64,000 bases of DNA from Massilia sp. WG5 (GTDB taxonomy: Bacteria; Pseudomonadota; Gammaproteobacteria; Burkholderiales; Burkholderiaceae_D): the NCBI RefSeq assembly GCF_001412595.2, contig NZ_CP012640.2, positions 1,364,001 through 1,428,000 of the forward strand, written 5' to 3'. Position 1 is the stretch's first letter; every line of letters starts with the position of its first letter. Below the pieces are notes generated by a model. It was not told where the DNA came from, ran no database searches, and worked only from the letters and a program-made list of their open reading frames with translations. The translations under genes and the position numbers were made by a program. Shown here piece after piece: positions 50,012-58,201 of the stretch.

Positions 50012-52642
50012 ATGGACGGAACCCAAGCGATCGCGGCGGGCGCTGCGCTATCGGCGTTCGGTCTGGATGCGCAGCACGATCGCCTGATGCGCCTGGGCTT
50101 CCCCCGCAACGACGGTCCGGAACGCATCCTCCTGCCGAACCGACTCAAGGCGCACGAGGAAGTCTCGCGCTGCTTCCGCTTCGAGGTCGAACTCCTGTCG
50201 GACGACGCGCGGATTCCCCTGAAGGCGATGATGGCCAGGATGGTCACGATCTCTCTCGTGCGCGAGGACGGATCACTGCGCTACTTCAACGGCTACGTCA
50301 CCGAATTCCGTTTTCTGCGTGCCGATGGCGGCTTCGCGTTCTACCACATGGTGCTCGAGCCATGGGTGGCCTTCACCAAGCTGCGCAAGGACAACCGTTC
50401 GTTCCTTGGCAAGAGTGTCATCGAAATTACCGAACTCACCTTTGCCCAGTACCGCCAGAACGACTGGCACCCAGTCATCGTCGGCGACTATCCGCGGCTG
50501 ACCTGCGCCAACCAGTACGACGAGACCGACTACAACCACTTGCACCGGCGCTGGGAAGAGCTCGGGCTGCACTATTACTACGAGCACCGGGCGGACGGGC
50601 ACACGCTCTTTCTCAGGGACAGGAGCACGCTGGCCCAGCCCATCGACCCGACCGGCATTGACGATTCGGGCGAAATCCCGTTCCGCGACAAGGCTGGCTC
50701 GCTCGAAGACGACGGCATCCGTGAATGGATTCCCATGCGCCGCCTCGGCTCCGGCCAGACAACGCTGGTCAGCTTCGACTATAAGAACCCGGTCGCGCAG
50801 CGCTCGACCGCCGAGTCTCTGAATAACCAGGGCGACGTCTATCCCTACGAAATCTACGAAGACACGGGCGCGTACGGTTTCCGCACGCACGATGAGGGCG
50901 AACAGCTCGCGCAGCAGCGCATGGGCGAGCGCGATGCGAACACGCAGACTTTTGAAGCCCACGGCAACGATCGCACCGCCCAGCCGGGCCGGTGCTTCAA
51001 GCTTGCCGACCACTTCAGCGCCGAGCTGATAGTTCCCAAGCGCGGCGAGCCGGCCAAGCCCAGCATCCGCGACCGCGACTACCTGATCCTTTCCGTCGAC
51101 CACGAAGCCAGCAATAACTACCAGGCCAGGCCGGGTGCGCCATCGAACTACGAGAACACGTTCCGCTGCGTGCGCAGGGATATCCAGTGGCGCCCGGGTC
51201 GCCACTACAACAGTCAGCCCTGCACCTATCACGGCATCCAGACCGCCATCGTGGTCGGGCCGGCCGGCGCCGAGATCCATACCGATGGCTACGGGCGGGT
51301 CAAGATTCAGTTCCACTGGGACCGGCTGGGCAAGCGCGACGAGAACAGCTCGGCCTGGGTGCGCGTGATGTCGCCCGGTGCCGGCGTCGAGTTCGGGAAC
51401 ATCCGCCTGCCGCGCGTTGGCGAGGAAGTGGGGGTGGTCTTTGTCAACGGGAACATCGACCATCCGCTGATTCTGGGTGTGCTGTACAACTACACACACA
51501 TGCCGCCGTGGCAGCTACCGGAGCAGCAGGCCCTGAGCGGCCTGCGCAGCCGCGAGTTGCAGTCGGGTGAAGCGAGTGGGCGCGGCAATCACTTGGTGCT
51601 GGACGATACGCCCGGAAAGATCCAGGCGCAGCTGAAGAGCGATCATCAGTGTAGCCAACTGTCGCTTGGTCATATCACTCGCATTGAAGATCACCAAGGG
51701 CGCCAGGATGAACGAGGTGAAGGCTGGGAAATCGCTACCGATGCTTGGGGTGTTGCCCGGGCAGGCCAAGGCCTCCTAATCACCACTGAAGCGCGCTGCA
51801 ACGCGACCTCCGCGGTCAAGGACATGGGCGAAGCCGTTCAACGTCTCGTCTCCGCCCAAGGAAGACAAAAGAATCATGCGGAAGTAGCGGAACAAAACCG
51901 AGCGCAAGAAAACGACCAGCAATCACGTGTAGCGGCGTCGATCAAGGCGCAAAACGACGCGGTTCGGGGTGCAGGCGCCAGTTCCACAAAACGTAGCTTT
52001 CCGGAACTCTCCGAGCCTCACTTAATTCTGGCGAGCGCCGCTGGAATCGCTACTACCACGGCTCAGTCTACGCACATCGCAAGCGAAGGCGACACCGCGA
52101 TCACAACGGGGAAAAGCGTCGCGATTGCAGCCGGTGACGGTTTTTTCGCGAGTATCGTCACTACGCTCCGCCTGTTCGTTCAAAGAGCTGGCATGAAACT
52201 GATTGCTGTGGCAGGCGATATCGACGTGCAGACCCTCTCCGACAGTATCAATTTACTCGCGAAATTGAACATTACACAAACGGGAAACCGAATTGTTATC
52301 AATGCCAAGGAAGACATCGTCATCAACGGCGGTGGCAGCTATGTCAAGTTCAGTAAGGCCGGGATTGAACACGGCACAACCGGTACATTTGTGGCTCATG
52401 CCGCTACCCATAGCTTCATCGATCCAAAGAGCCTTGCGCTTGCCTCAAACGAAATGGAAAAGGGTCACTTCGATCAGACCCCGATCTTGCGCGATCTCGA
52501 CGGGCCGTTAGCAAATCGCAAGTTCGAGCTGACGCGCGAAGATGGAACGATCATCAAGGGCGTTACTGATGCCGAGGGTCGTATGCCGGTGCAAAAAGGC
52601 ATTGCGATGGCGACGGCAAAACTACGGATACTGAGCGACTAA
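50012..52642 (+). CDS. vgrG: Type VI secretion spike protein VgrG
   Basis: This 876-residue spike protein has a gp27-like hub (about residues 20-390, with HLHRRWEELGLHYYYEH), a gp5-like OB domain (about 430-520, KIQFHWDRLGKRDENSSAWV and NIRLPRVGEEVGVVFVNGN), and a DUF2345 beta-helix extension (about 650-800). A C-terminal tail (about 810-876, KFELTREDGTIIKGVTDAEG) is typical of VgrGs that carry a cognate effector. Trimers sit at the tip of the Hcp tube and deliver the attached toxin into neighbouring cells. The lipase gene starts 1 base after its stop. No Hcp, sheath or membrane-complex genes are in the window, so the main T6SS locus must be elsewhere. GC is typical in the first two-thirds and falls toward the 3' end. 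Confidence 0.95.
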   Translation: MDGTQAIAAGAALSAFGLDAQHDRLMRLGFPRNDGPERILLPNRLKAHEEVSRCFRFEVELLSDDARIPLKAMMARMVTISLVREDGSLRYFNGYVTEFRFLRADGGFAFYHMVLEPWVAFTKLRKDNRSFLGKSVIEITELTFAQYRQNDWHPVIVGDYPRLTCANQYDETDYNHLHRRWEELGLHYYYEHRADGHTLFLRDRSTLAQPIDPTGIDDSGEIPFRDKAGSLEDDGIREWIPMRRLGSGQTTLVSFDYKNPVAQRSTAESLNNQGDVYPYEIYEDTGAYGFRTHDEGEQLAQQRMGERDANTQTFEAHGNDRTAQPGRCFKLADHFSAELIVPKRGEPAKPSIRDRDYLILSVDHEASNNYQARPGAPSNYENTFRCVRRDIQWRPGRHYNSQPCTYHGIQTAIVVGPAGAEIHTDGYGRVKIQFHWDRLGKRDENSSAWVRVMSPGAGVEFGNIRLPRVGEEVGVVFVNGNIDHPLILGVLYNYTHMPPWQLPEQQALSGLRSRELQSGEASGRGNHLVLDDTPGKIQAQLKSDHQCSQLSLGHITRIEDHQGRQDERGEGWEIATDAWGVARAGQGLLITTEARCNATSAVKDMGEAVQRLVSAQGRQKNHAEVAEQNRAQENDQQSRVAASIKAQNDAVRGAGASSTKRSFPELSEPHLILASAAGIATTTAQSTHIASEGDTAITTGKSVAIAAGDGFFASIVTTLRLFVQRAGMKLIAVAGDIDVQTLSDSINLLAKLNITQTGNRIVINAKEDIVINGGGSYVKFSKAGIEHGTTGTFVAHAATHSFIDPKSLALASNEMEKGHFDQTPILRDLDGPLANRKFELTREDGTIIKGVTDAEGRMPVQKGIAMATAKLRILSD

Positions 52643-52643
52643 T

Positions 52644-54506
52644 ATGACCGACAGTACTAAAGATGTTAAAAAGATGACGCAGAGTGTGGGTGGGGCGATG
52701 GAGGGTGAATTTGACCTAACACCAAGTCACACCGAACAGCGCGAAACTATATTCATGATGCCGCCGAGCAGAGTGATTCCAATTATTTTCTTGCCGGGGG
52801 TTATGGGGAGTAACCTTCGTATGAGCAGGGCTCGCACTGCGAAGGTTGGTGACCAAAACGATATTGCTTGGCGGCCGGATACGCTGGGTGCAACAACACT
52901 ATTCACCAATGTCAAAACAGCCTCATTTTTGACACCTGAAGAACGGCAATTAAAACTCGATCCAGATGAGACCGAGGTTGACTACTATCGATTTACCGAA
53001 AACCAGGGAAGCTTCGACCCAATCGGCGATCAAACCCAAACGTCGGATAATCGGCACAGTAATGTTCCCGATTCTCTCCGAAACGTCGGCATGTTAACCA
53101 CCGACCGCGCTGCGTGGGGCGCCGACAGTGCAAAGAAAAAGGCGGGCGCGGCTACCGCAGCACAAAAAGCACGCTGGCGTGGCTGGAGCGAAATCGGGTT
53201 TAACGATTACCGGGACGCACTTGAGATCCTAGAAGCCCGACTCTATCACATCACGGACCCCTATTATGCGCAGATTTCGCATAATCCATTGCATGAAGTC
53301 TGGGTGTCTGGGAAAGATTTTGGCAAATCGGTCACAGGTGTCAATCTCGCTAAATGGGGCGCCCCTGCTGGCAAGGCATTGGAAGAGACCGAAGTTTTGC
53401 GCATAGCGAATTGTCTCTACCCTGTTCATGCGATGGGGTACAACTGGCTGCAGAGTAATGCAGTATCCGCTCGGAAAACGGCGGCGCGGATCAGGGCGTT
53501 AATCAAGTCCTATCAAGATCATGGACAAAAATGCGATAAAGTCATATTGGTTACGCATTCGATGGGAGGCATACTGGCGCGTGCAATTATTCATCCGGAA
53601 ATGGGTGGGCTGAACGACGCCGTACTGGGAATCTATCACAGCGTTCAGCCCGTGCACGGCGCAGGCGCCGCTTACAAGCGCGTTCGCAGCGGCGTTACGG
53701 GTCATTCGCCAGCTGCGCTCGTCATTGGCAATACGGGCCAGGACGTCACCGCCGTTTTTGCCAACGCACCTGGTCCTCTCGAGCTGCTGCCAACTTCTGC
53801 ATATGGCCAAGGCTGGCTGAAGGTAGTCGATCAAAATGACAGAGTGCTTGCACAATGGCCATCAAGTACTAAGGATGTTGGTGGCCAACTAGGAACATCG
53901 GATGCCGCGCAAACGGATGGTTTGTCGCTCAAAGATATATACCTCCAAGGCGACGGCAAATGGTGGCGTTTGTTTAACCCAGACTGGATCAATCCAGCCG
54001 GCAAGAAGTTTAAAAAAAGCTCCGCTTGGGAAATGGTGAAAAAACGAGTTTTTAACGCGCAACATTTTCACGATAAGATTAAGGACACATTTCACGAAAA
54101 TACTTATGCGAGCTATGGCACAGACGCCGCTGACAATAACCTGACCCATGGAAACGTCGTATATAAAGTGGATTCGCTATCGAGCGACTTCGACGATATT
54201 GCGTCCTCCATATCGCCAGGACGTGGCGCGCCATCGACTTGGAAAATCATCAACGAAGATGGAAAAGGCGATTTAATTGTTATGTCGGCGGAAAAGCGAA
54301 AATTCAAGCTCAAGTTACTATCTCCAAAAGATCCTGGAGACGGAACAGTTCCAGCCGATTACTCAGCTGCAAAAGTTAAGGCCAAGATACACTTCAAACA
54401 AACTGGCTACGATCACCAAGGCAGCTATCACAACGACTTTGTGTTAGCGTCAATGCTGTATTCTGTGGTCAAAATTGCCAACACAGCGGAAGGTTGGAAA
54501 AAATAG
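52644..54506 (+). CDS. T6SS lipase effector (Tle-like, alpha/beta hydrolase)
   Basis: This 620-residue protein has the lipase start IPIIFLPGVMGSNLRM (about residues 45-60). The nucleophile elbow is VTHSMGG (Ser306; the first Gly of GxSxG is Thr), with catalytic Asp566 in GDGTVP and His591 or His596 near the C-terminus (YDHQGSYHND). It has no signal peptide, as expected for a cargo carried by VgrG. Position between vgrG and a Tli4-like immunity gene identifies it as an antibacterial phospholipase-type effector. The precise Tle class (1-4) is not certain. The gene is noticeably more AT-rich than the flanking chromosome, which suggests recent acquisition. Confidence 0.85.
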   Translation: MTDSTKDVKKMTQSVGGAMEGEFDLTPSHTEQRETIFMMPPSRVIPIIFLPGVMGSNLRMSRARTAKVGDQNDIAWRPDTLGATTLFTNVKTASFLTPEERQLKLDPDETEVDYYRFTENQGSFDPIGDQTQTSDNRHSNVPDSLRNVGMLTTDRAAWGADSAKKKAGAATAAQKARWRGWSEIGFNDYRDALEILEARLYHITDPYYAQISHNPLHEVWVSGKDFGKSVTGVNLAKWGAPAGKALEETEVLRIANCLYPVHAMGYNWLQSNAVSARKTAARIRALIKSYQDHGQKCDKVILVTHSMGGILARAIIHPEMGGLNDAVLGIYHSVQPVHGAGAAYKRVRSGVTGHSPAALVIGNTGQDVTAVFANAPGPLELLPTSAYGQGWLKVVDQNDRVLAQWPSSTKDVGGQLGTSDAAQTDGLSLKDIYLQGDGKWWRLFNPDWINPAGKKFKKSSAWEMVKKRVFNAQHFHDKIKDTFHENTYASYGTDAADNNLTHGNVVYKVDSLSSDFDDIASSISPGRGAPSTWKIINEDGKGDLIVMSAEKRKFKLKLLSPKDPGDGTVPADYSAAKVKAKIHFKQTGYDHQGSYHNDFVLASMLYSVVKIANTAEGWKK

Positions 54507-54591
54507 CATAGTCCGCATTAAGCCGCTACGCGCCCGGCAAACTGAGTGTTTTCCATTATTCTTGCGAACATTTCTATTCTCATCAAACCAA

Positions 54592-55677
54592 ATGGCCATA
54601 TTCAATAGACGAGGCTCCGGAAAAGCGGGCGTCCGTATCGCAGCGATCGCATTTATCGCCTTCTTAATTCTACTATTTTTGTTCAATTACCAGAAATATT
54701 CGTATAAGGAGCGGGGCGTGCCAAATAGAATTGAACCATCTCGAAAGCTGTGCGAACTGTTTTCCAAAACTAAATATGTTTGTTTCGGCCGTTATGTATT
54801 GACCGTGCCGGCCGAAGCGCGTCTTGTTTTTGGCTATCAGGAATTCCCGGCTGAAATTACTACTCACAAGAATGCAGCAGGACAAGCAAAACATTTAGCT
54901 GATGCATTTATTGCCGATTTAAAAAAGGAGGACGATGACACAGAGGTGACGTACTTCGGTCCCGGACCAGTCCCTTCGAGCGTCCAAATTCGCTTCTTTG
55001 CTGGTGCGTTCTTAAAGCAGGAAGGCGCCCAAGGGATCAGAAACTTCGATCAAATCGGCGATCATGTCTTTGAATATGGTTGGGGTTCAGGCGAAGAGGA
55101 GTCAGCGAACCAAATCATGAAGCGCATGGCTGAGATTGCCCGTAATCTTCGTGTCCGCGACAACGCAGAGGTCCCGAAAGAGCCGGGAGTATGCATTGAC
55201 GAAGGATTTATTGCCGACAACACGAGCAACGATCAGGAGATCTTCGGCGCGGGGATCTCTCTGCCAAGCATCCCGGATGTGAGATTCTCGATCAGGTCGA
55301 ACAAGAATGCGAGTACCGAGGGGCCGAACGGTGTCGGCCTTATTGAACGCCATAAGGGCGCAATGACAGCTCAGGGCATTGTCTTCCCCGTAGTCGCGGA
55401 CTTGGCGAGGTTGCGAATGGGCAGGCACATGGTGAATACCTGGGATGGTGAGGAGGTATTACTTCGGCATAATGGGGAGGAAGGCGCGATTGCGCACGAA
55501 TTCTTATGGGCATTCGTGGGGAAAACCGGGGACAGGGCCAAGCCAGCCAGCGTTGACATTCGTCTGGACACCGGGGTTGCCCACGACACGAAATTTGCGA
55601 CTAGGGGTTCACTGTCAGATGATGAGGCCGTAGCTTTATGGGACAAACTTCTTAGCGGCCTGCGCTTCCGGAATTGA
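54592..55677 (+). CDS. T6SS immunity protein, Tli4-like
   Basis: This 361-residue protein has one N-terminal membrane anchor (about residues 13-32, IAAIAFIAFLILLFLFNY) and a large periplasmic part of two alpha/beta lobes. That matches Tli4 immunity proteins, which neutralise the phospholipase Tle4 in the periplasm. The ATG at 54592 is used because it gives a normal anchor, though its ribosome site is weak and longer in-frame starts overlap the lipase gene. Downstream of the effector by 85 bases and similarly AT-rich. Self-protection against the lipase is inferred from gene order. Confidence 0.8.
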   Translation: MAIFNRRGSGKAGVRIAAIAFIAFLILLFLFNYQKYSYKERGVPNRIEPSRKLCELFSKTKYVCFGRYVLTVPAEARLVFGYQEFPAEITTHKNAAGQAKHLADAFIADLKKEDDDTEVTYFGPGPVPSSVQIRFFAGAFLKQEGAQGIRNFDQIGDHVFEYGWGSGEEESANQIMKRMAEIARNLRVRDNAEVPKEPGVCIDEGFIADNTSNDQEIFGAGISLPSIPDVRFSIRSNKNASTEGPNGVGLIERHKGAMTAQGIVFPVVADLARLRMGRHMVNTWDGEEVLLRHNGEEGAIAHEFLWAFVGKTGDRAKPASVDIRLDTGVAHDTKFATRGSLSDDEAVALWDKLLSGLRFRN

Positions 55678-55727
55678 GCCTGGGGCGTGGTCGAAATAAT
55701 GAAACCGCTGCGGAGAGGGTACGAAGC

Positions 55728-56006
55728 ATGTCAATGAAAATCATCGTCGTGGGCGATTCTACCGATCATGGCGGCAAAGTGATCAGCGGCTCGCCACAGC
55801 ACGACGTAGACGGGAAGCCCATCGCGCGGCTTGGCGACCAGGTGGATTGCCCTCAGCATTACCCAGGTGGGAAACCACACGGAGTCAACAAGATCATTAC
55901 CGGCCACTCCAGCGTGACTGTGGGAGGTATAGCGGTAGCCGTGGAAGGCTGTGTCACGGAATGTGGATGCAAGTTGATCGGCTCGCACCGGGCCAGCGTG
56001 GGCTGA
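55728..56006 (+). CDS. PAAR-domain T6SS spike tip protein
   Basis: This 92-residue protein has the PAAR fold: VGDSTDHGGKVISGSP, then PIARLGDQVDCPQH, then HSSVTVGGIAVAVEGC, with Cys and His residues placed for the tip zinc site. It sharpens the VgrG spike. It follows the immunity gene, so the module reads VgrG, effector, immunity, PAAR. The start is the first of two close ATGs (MSMK). Confidence 0.9.
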   Translation: MSMKIIVVGDSTDHGGKVISGSPQHDVDGKPIARLGDQVDCPQHYPGGKPHGVNKIITGHSSVTVGGIAVAVEGCVTECGCKLIGSHRASVG

Positions 56007-56558
56007 CGGGCTCGATCACTATGCCGCCAGCTCGCCATGTGACGTACTTGTAACGTGACTCCCGCACAAGTACGTGCCCTGCGCATCGGAAACAACAACG
56101 CCGAAAGCGATCCGTAGGACCGAGCCCCCCTACTTAGTGCGCACCTGCTAGTCCTTCGTGGCCAGCGCTGTAGCCACTGCTTCTGCGTACGGGCTGTCTG
56201 CTCTGCTCAGACTTCTTCTGGTGGCCTTGATCAACGTCAGGTTCGCGTTCGGTTAACTCCAAGAAATACCCAGGTTTTCGGCGTTAGGGCCTGCCTGCGC
56301 GACAGATTGAATTGCTCCGCCTACTCCGCCGTCGCGCTGAAACCCAGGCGGTCGGTCGCGAGCGCCTTATCTACGCGTTCAACAACTAACCCAGTGGGCG
56401 ACCGTATGGTAGCTATTGCTCAGACAAACTGATCAGTGTCGATTAGTTGCATATTATGCCGTCCCTTTGTCGTTTCTCACCCAACTGGTTTACGGTAATG
56501 CATGCAGTGCGGACAAATTGCTGTGCGTTACAGCTATGCCAAGGCCAAACTGATTGAT
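56007..56558. other. Non-coding region between the T6SS module and the tRNA genes
   Basis: About 550 bases (677 to the first tRNA) without a convincing gene. Short reading frames on both strands lack family features. This may be the decayed edge of the type VI island. Confidence 0.4.
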
Positions 56559-56604
56559 CCTGGTCGAGCTACACCAGGATGTAGACGGCGATTTGGCCGT
56601 CTAC
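56559..56604. other. Two adjacent hairpins downstream of the tRNA genes
   Basis: TCCTGGT-N8-ACCAGGA (56559-56580) and GTAGACGGC-N6-GCCGTCTAC (56581-56604) are perfect stems of 7 and 9 bases, directly abutting. They lie about 80 bases beyond the 3' end of tRNA-Cys on the leftward transcript and may end it or guide processing, although no T-run follows. Confidence 0.5.
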
Positions 56605-56683
56605 AGCGGCGGTGCACCGCGAATTTCGTGCGGTTTGAAACCAGACTGAACCGGTCTTGAAACGCTGTCTTACTAGGGAGTAG

Positions 56684-56757
56684 TGGAGGCGAGGACGGGA
56701 GTCGAACCCGTCTAGACGGCTTTGCAGGCCGCTGCATAACCGCTTTGCTACCTCGCC
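56684..56757 (-). tRNA. tRNA-Cys (GCA)
   Basis: This 74-base tRNA includes an encoded CCA. The acceptor stem is GGCGAGG/CCTCGCC, the anticodon GCA lies in CTGCAAA, and the T-arm is GGGTTCGACTCCC. It is the last gene of a leftward tRNA array that starts with five tRNA-Gly genes. Confidence 0.95.
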
Positions 56758-56832
56758 CGAGGAGACTTGACGATGCTGGCGTGGCGGGTTATCGAACCAC
56801 ATCAGCACGGGAAGACGGGCTTCCCTGAATTC

Positions 56833-56908
56833 TGGAGCGGGAGAAGAGTCTCGAACTCTCGACCTCAACCTTGGCAAGGTTGCGCTCTACCAACTGAGCT
56901 ACTCCCGC
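56833..56908 (-). tRNA. tRNA-Gly (GCC), copy 5 in transcription order
   Basis: This 76-base tRNA with encoded CCA has acceptor GCGGGAG/CTCCCGC, D-arm AGCTCAGTTGGTAGAGC, anticodon GCC in TTGCCAA and T-arm AGAGTTCGAGACTCT. It is identical in sequence to the other four copies. Confidence 0.97.
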
Positions 56909-56936
56909 ATGGAGTTACTGCTTGTCGTGAATTACC

Positions 56937-57012
56937 TGGAGCGGGAGAAGAGTCTCGAACTCTCGACCTCAACCTTGGCAAGGTTGCGCTCTACCAACTG
57001 AGCTACTCCCGC
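56937..57012 (-). tRNA. tRNA-Gly (GCC), copy 4
   Basis: Identical 76-base gene. The base run ATGGAGT directly upstream (right side) is shared with two other copies, pointing to tandem duplication of gene plus spacer. Confidence 0.97.
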
Positions 57013-57043
57013 ATGGAGTTTTTTCACATCATCCGTAAAACAC

Positions 57044-57119
57044 TGGAGCGGGAGAAGAGTCTCGAACTCTCGACCTCAACCTTGGCAAGGTTGCGCTCTA
57101 CCAACTGAGCTACTCCCGC
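57044..57119 (-). tRNA. tRNA-Gly (GCC), copy 3
   Basis: Identical 76-base gene, separated by 31 bases from copy 4 and 53 from copy 2. Confidence 0.97.
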
Positions 57120-57172
57120 ATGGAGTCTTACTTTTACTACTTACTGCTGCCCCAGCCTCGGCTTGCGCTGAC

Positions 57173-57248
57173 TGGAGCGGGAGAAGAGTCTCGAACTCTC
57201 GACCTCAACCTTGGCAAGGTTGCGCTCTACCAACTGAGCTACTCCCGC
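57173..57248 (-). tRNA. tRNA-Gly (GCC), copy 2
   Basis: Identical 76-base gene with encoded CCA. Confidence 0.97.
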
Positions 57249-57298
57249 ATCGCTGGAAGCTGCGATTATAACTTATTGCAATCAACACTAGCAAACTT

Positions 57299-57374
57299 TG
57301 GAGCGGGAGAAGAGTCTCGAACTCTCGACCTCAACCTTGGCAAGGTTGCGCTCTACCAACTGAGCTACTCCCGC
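57299..57374 (-). tRNA. tRNA-Gly (GCC), copy 1
   Basis: Identical 76-base gene, nearest to pgsA (100 bases downstream of its stop). The array is probably transcribed from its own promoter in that gap or by read-through from pgsA. Confidence 0.97.
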
Positions 57375-57473
57375 TTCGTTTCGTTTGCTGCAATGTCGTT
57401 CGCAACAGGCAGGCATTATAGAGATGCTGAGCTATGTGTCAAGGATGGCTCAATAGAAATCTCTATAGAAATT

Positions 57474-58055
57474 TTACAGCGCACCCGATTTTTCCTTGAT
57501 CAGCGGCCAGGCGCGGCGCAGATAGTAGAACATCGACCAGACCGTCAGCACGCCGGCGATCCACAACAGGATCCCTCCTGCCGTCTGCATGTCGAGTACG
57601 ACGAACAGCGGATCGTGGAACAGCAGCATGGGGATGGCGACCATCTGCACCGCGGTCTTGATCTTGCCGAGCGAGCTGACCGCCACCGACTTGCGCGCGC
57701 CGATCTCGGCCATCCATTCACGCAGGGCCGAGATGGTGATCTCGCGGCCGACGATGATGAAGGCGATGATGGCGTTGACCCGGTCCAGCTGCACCAGCAC
57801 CAGCAGCGCGCCGGCCACCATCAGCTTGTCCGCAACCGGATCGAGAAAGGCGCCGAAGGCCGAGGTCTGGTTCCAGCGGCGCGCCAGGTAGCCGTCGAAC
57901 CAGTCGGTAACGGCGGCGACGATGAAAACCAGGGTCGAGGCCAGGTTGCGGTCGGCGAGAGGCAGCCAGGGTTCGGGCAGGTAATAGACGCCGACGACCA
58001 GCGGGATCAGGGCGACGCGTAACCAGGTCAGGAGAATCGGGATGTTAAAAGGCAT
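57474..58055 (-). CDS. pgsA: CDP-diacylglycerol-glycerol-3-phosphate 3-phosphatidyltransferase
   Basis: This 193-residue inner-membrane enzyme makes phosphatidylglycerophosphate, the first step to phosphatidylglycerol. The CDP-alcohol phosphotransferase motif is complete: DWFDGYLARRW followed by GAFLDPVADK, with all Asp residues. There are about five membrane helices. The ATG complementary to 58053-58055 gives the usual start MPFNIPILLTWLRV. It lies downstream of uvrC and upstream of the tRNA-Gly array, a neighbourhood common in betaproteobacteria. Confidence 0.96.
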   Translation of the reverse strand: MPFNIPILLTWLRVALIPLVVGVYYLPEPWLPLADRNLASTLVFIVAAVTDWFDGYLARRWNQTSAFGAFLDPVADKLMVAGALLVLVQLDRVNAIIAFIIVGREITISALREWMAEIGARKSVAVSSLGKIKTAVQMVAIPMLLFHDPLFVVLDMQTAGGILLWIAGVLTVWSMFYYLRRAWPLIKEKSGAL

Positions 58056-58150
58056 AGTGCGGCGTGGTGGACATAGCGCCGCTAGTCTACATGGCTCTTG
58101 CCATTTGAACCAGTTGAACTCATCCGGAACCGCCGCCGCCCGCGACTTTG

Positions 58151-58198
58151 TTCGTCGTCCCCGCGCTTTATTCGTCGTCCCCGCGCAGGCGGGGACCC
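58151..58198. repeat. REP-like palindrome between uvrC and pgsA
   Basis: TTCGTCGTCCCCGCG occurs twice (58151 and 58171). The second copy continues as CCCCGCGCAGGCGGGGA, a GC-rich hairpin of the widely dispersed CCCCGC/GCGGGG type. The first copy looks like a partial duplicate. Confidence 0.6.
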
Positions 58199-58201
58199 AA
58201 G

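Noticed and set aside
50012..56006. Prophage tail module
   Set aside because: VgrG and PAAR are tail-like, but no phage baseplate, tape-measure, capsid or integrase genes are present. The lipase/Tli4 pair fits a T6SS cassette.
56007..56558. Possible transposase remnant beyond the PAAR gene
   Set aside because: Short frames in this stretch did not show a recognisable transposase motif or inverted ends.
56833..57374. Evenly repeated units that look like a CRISPR array
   Set aside because: Each repeat is a complete cloverleaf tRNA-Gly gene with anticodon GCC and encoded CCA. Spacers vary from 28 to 53 bases and there are no cas genes.
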